Below are positions 17,695 through 25,812 of a DNA stretch of 64,000 nucleotides, piece after piece; the stretch's first letter is position 1, and every line of letters starts with the position of its first letter. The DNA is from an uncultured Allobosea sp. Lineage in GTDB: Bacteria > Pseudomonadota > Alphaproteobacteria > Rhizobiales > Beijerinckiaceae. The stretch lies in contig NZ_CAMFKW010000011.1 in NCBI RefSeq assembly GCF_945957345.1, positions 51,195-115,194 of the forward strand, read 5' to 3'. The position numbers were made by a program, and so were the translations under genes. The notes beneath the pieces were generated by a model. That model worked only from the letters and a program-made list of their open reading frames with translations, was not told the DNA's origin and made no database searches.

Positions 17695-19152
17695 TCACAT
17701 CCGGTGGGGAATGCCGTTCCGGTCGAGGAAGCCGCGCATCCGGTCGTAGGAGCCGGCATAGCTCTTCGCGAGGCCGTTCAGGGCCGCCTCCTGATAGACC
17801 GCGCGCCACCCGCCCTCGGCCAGCGCCGCCTCCGGCACGACCGGGATCTTCAGTGTCTCGGCCAGTTCCTGGCTGCGCGTGTCATAGGCGACGAGCACGC
17901 CGGGCACGCCATGCGCCACCGCCGGCAGCACGCCATGGACGCGATAGCCGACAGCGAGATCCTGCGAGCGGGCAAAGGCGTCGTAATGCTCGACATCGAA
18001 GAACGAGAACAATTGCTTCTCGTAGATCCGGCGCATCGCGGCATCGTTCGCCCCGCTCCACCAGCCGGTGCGGGTGAATTCGGCGACGGCCTTCTCCTTG
18101 GCGGCGGGATCGCGCAGGAAGAACGCCTTCTCCTCCTGCTCGCCATGCGAGGACATCACCATCTCGCTTTGGGCATCAACCTTGAGCAAGGCGGCCTTCT
18201 GGTTGCGCAGATAGGCTTCGGGGTCGGCGGTATAGCTCTTGTCGGCCTCGCGGCGCAGGCTGAACGCGACCTTGCGGATCTCACGCTGGTCAGGAACGCG
18301 GATCTTGAGGTCGCGATTGCGGGTGCGGAAGATCGAGGGGCAGCCGACCACCTCGACATTGCGGATGCCGTTCTGCCGTAGCGTCTCGGCGCTGAAGGCG
18401 CCGCGCACGCCGACGGCGGCCGAACGCTCGGCGACGATCGACCAGAAGCGCTTCGAGCCTTCCGACAATTCGATCCGGCGGTTCTGGCTCGCCTGCGCCC
18501 CGACGCCGATAGCGTAGACCGGCAGCTTGACCTTCTCCAGCACCTCGACGGCACGGAACCACTCCATGCTCTCATGGATGAAGTTCGAGCCGCGCACGAA
18601 GACGAAATCGAACTCGCTGGCATAGCGCGCGATGTCGGCATCCGTCGGCGACATGATCTTCATCGGCTCCAGATGCGCGTAATCGAGGAGCTTCAGCGTC
18701 GAGTCGTAGACGATCATGTCGCCGATGTTGAAATAGTCGCTGAGCAGCTTCTCCATCGGCGCGCGATACCAGCGCACCTTGTCATGGTCGTAGACCTCGC
18801 CGGCCGGATAGATCACCAGCGCCCGCAGCGCCTTGGTTTTCGAGACCGGGCGCAGTTCCGAGCCGGGCGCGAGCGCGCCTGTACGGGCGTCCGCCACCGC
18901 GATGGAGCGCAGGCGCGTCTCGGGGAAAGCCGGCAGCGGAATGGCGATCTCGGCAACGGTCGCATCGCCCGTGACCAGCGCGCCTGGGTTGATCGTGGCG
19001 TAGTCCTGCCCATCGATGAGCAGGAGCAATGACGGCCAGCTTCCGCCGGGCTCGCGGGCAACGAGGACTACGACCTCCTGCGTGGTGGCCCGCAGGATTT
19101 TCATGGTCTGCACGGCCTGGCTGGCCGAAAGCGGGTGCGCTGGCGCATTCAT
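17695..19152 (-). CDS. Polysaccharide pyruvyl transferase-family protein with extra N-terminal domain
   Basis: 485 residues from ATG 19152, which overlaps the preceding stop by 4 nt; AAGGA lies upstream. An N-terminal beta-rich segment of about 105 residues precedes the pyruvyltransferase-like domain, which begins RALVIYPAGEVYDHDKVRW. Later landmarks are FVFVRGSNFIHE, AIGVGAQAS, GVRGAFSAE, VVGCPSIF and VGYRVHGVLPAVAHG, matching the family's two Rossmann-like halves. Such enzymes add pyruvate ketals to sugars of exported polymers. It is a paralogue of the 20318-21514 product. Activity is predicted from family only. Confidence 0.82.
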   Translation of the reverse strand: MNAPAHPLSASQAVQTMKILRATTQEVVVLVAREPGGSWPSLLLLIDGQDYATINPGALVTGDATVAEIAIPLPAFPETRLRSIAVADARTGALAPGSELRPVSKTKALRALVIYPAGEVYDHDKVRWYRAPMEKLLSDYFNIGDMIVYDSTLKLLDYAHLEPMKIMSPTDADIARYASEFDFVFVRGSNFIHESMEWFRAVEVLEKVKLPVYAIGVGAQASQNRRIELSEGSKRFWSIVAERSAAVGVRGAFSAETLRQNGIRNVEVVGCPSIFRTRNRDLKIRVPDQREIRKVAFSLRREADKSYTADPEAYLRNQKAALLKVDAQSEMVMSSHGEQEEKAFFLRDPAAKEKAVAEFTRTGWWSGANDAAMRRIYEKQLFSFFDVEHYDAFARSQDLAVGYRVHGVLPAVAHGVPGVLVAYDTRSQELAETLKIPVVPEAALAEGGWRAVYQEAALNGLAKSYAGSYDRMRGFLDRNGIPHRM

Positions 19153-20321
19153 GGATTGTCCTTCACGATGCGGATTTTGATGCGGACGAGATCGCGCTGC
19201 GGGCCGATCTTGCAGTCGGCGACATGCATCTTGGTCATGAACAAAAAGGGCTGATCGCCCGTGGTCTCGAAATTGCGCGAGCGCGAGGCCGGGTCTGCGA
19301 CGGCGCCGTAGCCGTAGCGGTCGCGGTCGCCGCAATCCTTGCTCCACATGGTCGGATGCGTGACGAGCGTCTTGAGCGGCGACCAGGTCACGAGATCCTT
19401 CGACCAGCTATAGGCGACGCGCCCGCCAGCAATGCCCTGTTTGGGATCGGGACCGAGATGGAAGATCGCGAGCCATTGCCCGCTCGCCTCGTGCCGTGTG
19501 ACCGAGCCGACCGTGGTCGGCAGATATCTGAGCGGCTGGCACGGGCGCGCTTGGCTCAGGTCATCGCGATAGGGATCGACGGCGGGGATCGTGAAATCCT
19601 GCCCGTCGAAGGCGCGCCAGGTCGTCGGGTCCTTGATATCCGTGGAGCGGAACAGGCAGACGCCGTTCTTCTGGCCTTCGCCACCGGTCGTCGCGATCAG
19701 CGCATACCAGGCGCCGTCCTTCTGGACGATGTTCGAGGGATTGAAGAAGCCGCGATGCCGACCCTGTCCGACATCCTGCTTGTAGGGCGGTGCCGCCACC
19801 AATGGACGCGGCTCGTCGGTCCTGAAGCTGCGCCCGCCATCGTCGGACTGCGCGGCCGTCACGACATTGTACCAGCAGCTCATCGCCTCCTTGAAGCGGC
19901 AGGCGCCCGGATGCTTGTCGGCATGGTACTCGGCATGGATCAGTGCTTCGACATGACGCCCGTCGCCGGTCCAGGTCGCGGCGATCCAGCTCTTGTCGCT
20001 GAATTGGCTCGGATCGGCACTGCTATTAGCCTCGAACGAGACCGCGCAACTCTTGCGGATCGAGGTGAGGTCACGGCCGATCAGCGGGCGGCTGCGATAA
20101 TGGCTGGCGAAGGCGACAACCTCGCCCTTGTCATCACGGAAGGCCCGCAAGGGCGCATCCGGCAGGTCCCATTCCTCGCAGCGCTCGCGCGCCCAGGAGA
20201 CGACGGTCTCCTCCTGCGCGCCGGGCGCGAGCTCCAGCCGATAACCCTGCGCCACCGCAGGCACCGCCAGCAGCATAAGGGCCGCCGACAGAGCCCCGCG
20301 CAGGGTGCGGGCGCCCCTCAT
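19149..20321 (-). CDS. Secreted protein of unknown function, beta-propeller-like
   Basis: 390 residues. A clear signal peptide (ALSAALMLLAVPAVA-QG) predicts export to the periplasm or outside. The body has repeated short blocks such as WIAATWTGDG, GGRSFRTDEPRP, FNPSNIVQKDGAWYALIAT, CLFRSTDIKDPTTW and YSWSKDLVTWSPLKTL, which look like the blades of a five-bladed propeller of glycoside-hydrolase 43/sialidase type; six or more Cys residues are present. I cannot assign catalytic residues. It overlaps both flanking pyruvyltransferase-like genes by 4 nt, so it is tightly coupled to polymer synthesis and might bind or trim the polymer. Confidence 0.75.
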   Translation of the reverse strand: MRGARTLRGALSAALMLLAVPAVAQGYRLELAPGAQEETVVSWARERCEEWDLPDAPLRAFRDDKGEVVAFASHYRSRPLIGRDLTSIRKSCAVSFEANSSADPSQFSDKSWIAATWTGDGRHVEALIHAEYHADKHPGACRFKEAMSCWYNVVTAAQSDDGGRSFRTDEPRPLVAAPPYKQDVGQGRHRGFFNPSNIVQKDGAWYALIATTGGEGQKNGVCLFRSTDIKDPTTWRAFDGQDFTIPAVDPYRDDLSQARPCQPLRYLPTTVGSVTRHEASGQWLAIFHLGPDPKQGIAGGRVAYSWSKDLVTWSPLKTLVTHPTMWSKDCGDRDRYGYGAVADPASRSRNFETTGDQPFLFMTKMHVADCKIGPQRDLVRIKIRIVKDNP

Positions 20322-21514
20322 GCCACCTTCCTTTCGGGCGCAGGCGCCTCCTGGGTGGCCGCAGCCGGTTTGGCCATCTTGTGGTCGACCTTGTTCTCGC
20401 TGAGGAAGGCGCTCATCGCGCGATAGACCTGCCCATAGGCCGCGTTGAAGCGGTCGAAGCGCGCCTGGTCCCAGTGCTCCTCCAGCCTGAAATCCTGGCC
20501 GGCGAAGACGTCGATGCTCGGGATCTTGAACGTATCGGCGAACTCGACCGTGCGACTGTCATAGGTGAAGTAGATCGAGGGCGTGCCGTTCGCGAGCGCC
20601 ATCAGGTTGCCGTGCAGGCGATAGCCAAGTACGAGGTCGAGCCCGCGCACCAGCCGCTCATATTCCGCGACCACGTCGGAGTAGAACATCCGGCTCTGGT
20701 AGAGTCCGGTGACCTGCTCATCGAGATACCAGTTATTGGCCCACTCGTTCTGCTTCAGCGCGGCAAGCGCCTGCGCCTTCTGCTCGGCCGTGCCGAGCGC
20801 GAGCTTCTTCTCCTCGACCTCGCCCTGCGACATCAGCGTGACCTCGAAACGATCGGCCATCGCCTTCACCAGCGAGCGGTGGAAGGTGAGATAGCGCTTG
20901 ATATCCTGGGCATAGGTCTTCGAGACCTCGCGCCGCAGCGTCACGCCGGCGGTCTTGATCTGCTCCAGCGGCGGCAGGCGGATGGCGAGGTTGGGGTCGT
21001 TGTTCCGGAATGCGGTCGGGCAGCCGATGATGCGGACATTCCTGATGCCGAGATCGTTCAGCACCTCCGCCGAATAGGTACCGCGCACGCCGAGCGACGC
21101 CGTCGAATCCGAAATGAGCTTCAGGACGGTCTTCGTATCCTCGCTCAATTCCAGCTTGCCGCTGACCGGCGCCTGGGCGCCGATGCCGAAAGCGATCACC
21201 GGCAATTTGAGCCGGCGCAGCACCTCGCCCGCCTTGGCCCAGTTCATCTGCGCATGGACATAGTTGGAGCCGCGCAGGAAGACATAGTCGTATTCGGCAT
21301 TGAGCCGGTCGATCATCGCGGGGTCGACGCGGTCGATCGGCAACTCGTCGAGCTTCTCGAAATTGAGCAGCTTCAGCGAGGAATCGAAGACGAAGGCATC
21401 GCCGATATTGTGGTAGTGCTCGATATGGCTCTGCAGATCGGCATGGCGATACCAGCGGACATTGTCGTGATCATAGACCTCCCCGGAGGGGCTGATGACG
21501 AGGATGCGGGCCAT
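20318..21514 (-). CDS. Polysaccharide pyruvyl transferase-family protein
   Basis: 398 residues starting directly at the family domain (MARILVISPSGEVYDHDN). Landmarks parallel the downstream paralogue: YVFLRGSNYVHAQMNW, AFGIGAQAPVSG, LGVRGTYSAEVL, IIGCPTAFR and VLGYRLHGNLMALANGTP. Family members add ketal-linked pyruvate to sugar residues. Two paralogues in one operon suggest two modified positions or one catalytic and one accessory protein. The C-terminal tail is Ala/Pro-rich. It starts 32 nt after the GT4 gene and overlaps the secreted propeller-like gene by 4 nt. Confidence 0.83.
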   Translation of the reverse strand: MARILVISPSGEVYDHDNVRWYRHADLQSHIEHYHNIGDAFVFDSSLKLLNFEKLDELPIDRVDPAMIDRLNAEYDYVFLRGSNYVHAQMNWAKAGEVLRRLKLPVIAFGIGAQAPVSGKLELSEDTKTVLKLISDSTASLGVRGTYSAEVLNDLGIRNVRIIGCPTAFRNNDPNLAIRLPPLEQIKTAGVTLRREVSKTYAQDIKRYLTFHRSLVKAMADRFEVTLMSQGEVEEKKLALGTAEQKAQALAALKQNEWANNWYLDEQVTGLYQSRMFYSDVVAEYERLVRGLDLVLGYRLHGNLMALANGTPSIYFTYDSRTVEFADTFKIPSIDVFAGQDFRLEEHWDQARFDRFNAAYGQVYRAMSAFLSENKVDHKMAKPAAATQEAPAPERKVA

Positions 21515-21546
21515 GGTCGGGTCTCCCCTGTTGTTTCGTTATGGTT

Positions 21547-22851
21547 TCAAGCGATCATCGCGGCAGGGTCCTGCCGCATGGCGGAAGGCTTGCTGCGCTC
21601 CGCAAGGAGGCGGCGGTAGAGGTCGAGATGCGTGCCCGCGCATTCGCGATGGCTCATCGGCCGCTTGATGCCGCCGCGCAGGCGCTCCCAGAGGCTGGGC
21701 TCGGTCAGCGCGCGGGTCATGCAGTCGACGAGATCTTCCGGGCTGCCGGGCCGGAAATGCAGGCCGTCGACCTCGTCGGTGATCTTCTCGGCCATGCCGC
21801 CGAGATTGCTCGCCAGGATCGGGCGGCCGTGGAAGAACGCCTCCTGGATCACGATCGGCGAGTTCTCCCACCAGACCGATGGCATCACCATCCAGTCGAC
21901 CGAGCGCATCAGATTAGGCATCTCGCGGTTCTGGAAGGCGCCGCAGAAGCGCACGCGCCGACCGGCCGCTTCAACGAGCTTGGCGAACTTGTCCTGATAG
22001 GCTTGCGGCTGGCGCTCCAGATTGCCGCCATAGACCAGCAGGATCGAATCCTCGCCCCAAACATCCTCGGGAATGCGCGTCACCGCGTCGATCAGGACGT
22101 CGGCGCCCTTGTAGGGCGTGAGCTGGCCGAAATAGGCGAAGCGCGAGCGGCGCGCCTTCCCCTCGGGCAAAGGACGCGGCGGCGCGACGCTGGCGACGTC
22201 GATACCGTTCTCGATCACCGAGAAGCGCTCCTCGGCGAGGCCCCAGTCGACATAGCGGTCGACGAGGAAGCGGCTCGGCGAGACGAAATGGTCGGCCAGC
22301 CCCAGCATGCCCTTGATGAAGGTCTCGCGCGCCAGGAAGCGGGCCGGCGAAATGTCCGGGAAACAGGCGTTGCAGTCGGTCGGCGAAGCCCGGTAGCAGA
22401 GCTTGAAGGCGCCGGTCTTCACCATCTGGCCATGGTGATGGCAAATCGAGAGATATTCGTGGAAGGTCACCACGATCAGCGCGTCCGGCAGCGCGTCGCG
22501 CACCGCGAACAGGCATTCGAGGCCAAGCCCGATGAAATGGTGGAAATGCACCACATCCGGCTTCAGGTCGTTCAGCACGCGCACGAAATCGCGGTCGATC
22601 TCCTCCGTCGCCCGGTTCGAGATCAGGAAGTGGTCGTAATCCTCGGCGTAGTAGAGTAATTCGCCGCCGCGCTGGCGCAGGCTCATCAGCGCCGTGCCGG
22701 CATGGCGCGGCGTCGGCGCCCCAACGCGGGCGAGGAAATGGGAATCGACGCCCTCGCCGGCCTGCAAGCCCTTGTGCAGGTTGTAGGACGCCACCTCCGC
22801 GCCCCCCAGGGACATCGAAGGATGGCCGTGCGATATCACGAGAACCCGCAT
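21547..22851 (-). CDS. Glycosyltransferase family 4
   Basis: 434 residues from ATG 22851; the longer open frame upstream lies inside the degenerate GT2 gene. It has the GT-B layout: N-terminal MRVLVISHGHPSMSLGGAE, a TFHEYLSICHH segment and CNACFP, then FAYFGQLTPYKGADVLIDAV and the EX7E motif in WWENSPIVIQEAFFHGRP. GT4 enzymes transfer sugars with retention, here presumably in the cytoplasm during repeat-unit assembly. It closely resembles the 25809-27056 product, so the two are probably duplicates acting on different acceptors. Confidence 0.9.
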   Translation of the reverse strand: MRVLVISHGHPSMSLGGAEVASYNLHKGLQAGEGVDSHFLARVGAPTPRHAGTALMSLRQRGGELLYYAEDYDHFLISNRATEEIDRDFVRVLNDLKPDVVHFHHFIGLGLECLFAVRDALPDALIVVTFHEYLSICHHHGQMVKTGAFKLCYRASPTDCNACFPDISPARFLARETFIKGMLGLADHFVSPSRFLVDRYVDWGLAEERFSVIENGIDVASVAPPRPLPEGKARRSRFAYFGQLTPYKGADVLIDAVTRIPEDVWGEDSILLVYGGNLERQPQAYQDKFAKLVEAAGRRVRFCGAFQNREMPNLMRSVDWMVMPSVWWENSPIVIQEAFFHGRPILASNLGGMAEKITDEVDGLHFRPGSPEDLVDCMTRALTEPSLWERLRGGIKRPMSHRECAGTHLDLYRRLLAERSKPSAMRQDPAAMIA

Positions 22852-22853
22852 CC

Positions 22854-25055
22854 TCAGCCTTTCATGTTGGAGATGGCGAGCGCCCAGCGCCGGTCGAAGC
22901 TGGTGCGGTCGGCGAGCTGCGCGAGCACGCCGGCATGAGGCGTCGTGGTCTCGGCGTCGTCGACGGCATAGACCTCGACATCCGGCACCCAGAGCGAGGG
23001 CGAGCCCGCCATCCGGAGCTTGAGGCAGAGATCGAGCCCCTTCTCCGCCGTCGTGAAGTAATTGCGCGCGAAGCCGCCGACCTCGATGAAGGCGGCGCGC
23101 GACAGTACGCAGCATTCGCTGGCGCCGGCCGCGACCTCCATCGGGCCGAGATTGCCGACCGCCTCCAGGGGATAGCCGACGAAGCGGTTGGCGATGCGCC
23201 GGCTCGTCCCCTCGCCTTCCAGCCAGGCGCCGGCCCAGCGGATGGAATCGTCCTCGAAGAGCAGCGTTGGGCTTGCGACGCATTGGCCGCCGCGTGCTCG
23301 ATAGGCCCGCTCCAATCGGCCGAGCCAGCCGGGCATGCGGATCTGCGCAGCCCCGGAGAGCAGCGCGACGGTATTGAAGCGGCAGGCGCGGACGCCCGCC
23401 TCCAGCGCATCGCAGGCATCCTCGACTCCTTCCACCGCGACGAGGCGCACCGACAAGCCATAGAAACGCGCCAGCCGCCGCGCCTCCGCACCGACACGGT
23501 CGAAGCTCTCGGAGGGTGCCGCGAGCACGATCGGCAGGGGCCGCGCTTCCGGGTCCATCGCGAGCAGCGCGAACAGCGCCGACAATTCGCGATGCCGGTG
23601 ATCAAGGCCGATCACGAGGCCGAGCGTGGCCTCGGGATCGAAGGTGCCGACATCGAGCGTCTCCGCGGCGCGTGGTGGCGCGATCTCGGCCGCCTGCAGG
23701 GCTGGCGCGATCTGGCGTTCGACCACGGCATTGGCGGTCGAGGAGCGCGCATCGAGCAGGCCGAGCACCCGCTCAAGCGCGCGGCGCGCCGGAGCACGGT
23801 TGGGTTCGAGCGGCAGGAAGGCGGGACCTGTGCCCTGTACCTCGAAGGCGAGATGCAGCGGCTGGCCGGCTTCCGGCAGCAGCTTCGGCGCGAAGACGAT
23901 GAAGCCGTGATTGTTGCGCCGCGAGGCCAAGGCCGGGCCGAAGCGCGGGTCCTCCATGAAGGCCGCCGTCACGTCGGCGCGTTGCACCCGCGTCCACAAA
24001 CGATCGACGGCGCAAGACTGGCTGCCGCTGCGCAGCGAGACGCCGCCGACCCGGCGCTCGGGATCGAACAGCCAGCCGATGATCAGCACGCCGGTACCTT
24101 CGACCACTGTCACCGAGTCGATGCCGGCGCGCACCGGCTCCTCCAGCAGGCAGACCGTGTCGCGCCCGTCGAAGCGCTGGGAGGCGCGCCTGAGCTTGTC
24201 GGCCGTCACTTGGGGAGCAGTGCCGCGTTGCAGGCCGTCGCGCAGATGGCCGGGTACGGTGATCGGTTCGAGCAGGACATGGCGCTCATAGACTTCGAGC
24301 GCGCGCCAGCCGTCATTGCCGCGGAAATAGAGCCGCTCGATCTCGCCGGGATGCTGGGCGTGGCAATCCTCCAGCAGGCCGAAGAAGCCACGCGCGCCCT
24401 CCCCGAGATCGTCGCGCTCGAAGGTGCCGGTTTCGAGATGGGCCGGCGACAGGCCGCCATGGGAGATCAGCAGCTTCACCCGCCCGGCGGCGAAATGGGA
24501 GGTCCAGCCCTGCAGGAAGATGCCGCCGCCCAAGCCCGCTACCTCGTCGAGCTTGCCCATCACCTCCACGAAGCCACCCGGCCGCGCCACCGTCTGCAAC
24601 AGCATCGCCACGGCCCGCAGGCGGCGCGGATTGGGTGCGCCGGTCAGCAGCACTTCGAGCAGGCCGTCGACCACGCTCGGGAAAGCCTGGCCGGCATCGT
24701 CGGCAAGCTCGGACAGGAAGGTCTGCAAGGGCTGAGGCTTGGACGCCAGGATCAGCCGCAGCGGCCGGCCGGGCCGCCCAATCAGCAGCGCGCCGGTGCC
24801 GCTATCGTCGACGCTCGGCGCCGGCGCCAGGCACAGGAAGCCGGTGGCCGCCGAGGGCTCGGCACCGGGCCGGCGCCAGCTCAGCACCATCGTCTGGGCG
24901 CGGTTGCGGGGATTGCCGTCGACCGCGACCGGCACCTTCGCCGGAATCGCATCGCAATGGCTGCGGACGAGGATCGCGTTCTCGCCGAGCGGCGTCCAGG
25001 CCACGGTCGGCGCCTGCGCGATCGCTGTCCTCTCGGGAACGATGACCTCGCTCAT
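22854..25055 (-). CDS. Large GT2-like protein, probably catalytically degenerate
   Basis: 733 residues with no membrane segments obvious. The first 450 residues form an unidentified region with a module around GVLIIGWLFDPERRVGG that recurs in two neighbours. The C-terminal 250 residues follow the layout of the GT2 domain in the 27889-30180 product: LLFEDDSIRWAGAWL, ECCVLSRAAFIEVGGF, KGLDLCLKLRMAGS and VPDVEVYAVDD. However, where GT2 enzymes have the acidic NSD/DXD motif this protein reads ALLSGAAQIRMPGW, so metal and nucleotide-sugar binding look lost. It may be a partner or scaffold rather than an enzyme. Confidence 0.72.
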   Translation of the reverse strand: MSEVIVPERTAIAQAPTVAWTPLGENAILVRSHCDAIPAKVPVAVDGNPRNRAQTMVLSWRRPGAEPSAATGFLCLAPAPSVDDSGTGALLIGRPGRPLRLILASKPQPLQTFLSELADDAGQAFPSVVDGLLEVLLTGAPNPRRLRAVAMLLQTVARPGGFVEVMGKLDEVAGLGGGIFLQGWTSHFAAGRVKLLISHGGLSPAHLETGTFERDDLGEGARGFFGLLEDCHAQHPGEIERLYFRGNDGWRALEVYERHVLLEPITVPGHLRDGLQRGTAPQVTADKLRRASQRFDGRDTVCLLEEPVRAGIDSVTVVEGTGVLIIGWLFDPERRVGGVSLRSGSQSCAVDRLWTRVQRADVTAAFMEDPRFGPALASRRNNHGFIVFAPKLLPEAGQPLHLAFEVQGTGPAFLPLEPNRAPARRALERVLGLLDARSSTANAVVERQIAPALQAAEIAPPRAAETLDVGTFDPEATLGLVIGLDHRHRELSALFALLAMDPEARPLPIVLAAPSESFDRVGAEARRLARFYGLSVRLVAVEGVEDACDALEAGVRACRFNTVALLSGAAQIRMPGWLGRLERAYRARGGQCVASPTLLFEDDSIRWAGAWLEGEGTSRRIANRFVGYPLEAVGNLGPMEVAAGASECCVLSRAAFIEVGGFARNYFTTAEKGLDLCLKLRMAGSPSLWVPDVEVYAVDDAETTTPHAGVLAQLADRTSFDRRWALAISNMKG

Positions 25056-25059
25056 CGCC

Positions 25060-25812
25060 TCACCCTCCCCAGAGCGTCACGGCGAGCGTGACGAAGGACA
25101 TCACCGCTGCGAGCGCCGAGAGGAAGCCGAGGATGACCGTGACCTGCCGGAGCGGCGCGCGTGCTTCCTTGCGGATCGCGTCGAGGCGCTCGTCGAAGCC
25201 GCGCAAGGTGCCGTCAAAGCGCAATTGGAAGACGTCGAGCTCGCCGAGCCGGCGCACGATCTCGCTCTGGCTCTCGGTCTCGGCCTTTGTCGCCTCGGCC
25301 AGCGCGTGGTTTTCCTCCAGCCGCGCAGCGATGCGGTCGAGCTTCTCGTTGAGCTCTTTCTGGGCGAGCTGAGCGCGCCGGTTGAGCACGATCAGCATCT
25401 CGACCTTGTCGAAGAAGCGCGCCAGCGGCACAGCGATCGCCGCTTCCGCCGCCAGCTCGTCCGCCGCCGGCAGGCGCAGTTCGAACTCCGCCCTCGTCGC
25501 AGGCGAGATGCCAACGACCACCAGCCGCGCCCGCGCCGCAACCAGCACCTCGTCGAGATCGATCGAGAAAGCGTGCTTGCCGTCGCCGATGCCGTTGCGA
25601 CGCAGGTCGATGCGGCTCTGGTCGGCTTTCGTTTCCGCGACGACCTTGCCGTCGCAGGAGATCCTGACGGTGATCGCCTCGTCGGGACGGGCTTCGTCCC
25701 AGATCCAGCCATGCAGCCGGCTGCCGTCGAGGGCATCGACCCGTCCGTTCAGGCGAGCGGGATTGACGTTGGGAAGACGGACGTCGTTGTCCTGATGCTG
25801 AGCCGTGGTCAT
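25060..25812 (-). CDS. Membrane-anchored coiled-coil protein with glycan-locus beta module
   Basis: 250 residues. The N-terminal part holds a beta-rich module (RVDALDGSRLHGWIWDEA, ITVRISCDGKVVAETKAD, RIDLRRNGIGDGKHAFSIDL) of the type found in rhizobial glycosyltransferases. The middle (about 130-210) is charged and heptad-like (AQKELNEKLDRIAARLEE), fitting a coiled coil. One membrane helix (LGFLSALAAVMSFVTLAVTLW) closes the protein. It overlaps the upstream GT4 gene by 4 nt and lies 4 nt before the degenerate GT2. A role as a membrane tether for the synthesis complex is my inference; no enzyme function is suggested. Confidence 0.7.
   Translation of the reverse strand: MTTAQHQDNDVRLPNVNPARLNGRVDALDGSRLHGWIWDEARPDEAITVRISCDGKVVAETKADQSRIDLRRNGIGDGKHAFSIDLDEVLVAARARLVVVGISPATRAEFELRLPAADELAAEAAIAVPLARFFDKVEMLIVLNRRAQLAQKELNEKLDRIAARLEENHALAEATKAETESQSEIVRRLGELDVFQLRFDGTLRGFDERLDAIRKEARAPLRQVTVILGFLSALAAVMSFVTLAVTLWGG

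Noticed and set aside
22935..25091. 718-codon plus-strand open frame opposite the degenerate GT2 gene
   Set aside because: Low-complexity Arg/Ala/Gly/Asp composition, no motif, and fully opposite a gene with recognisable domains and operon overlaps.
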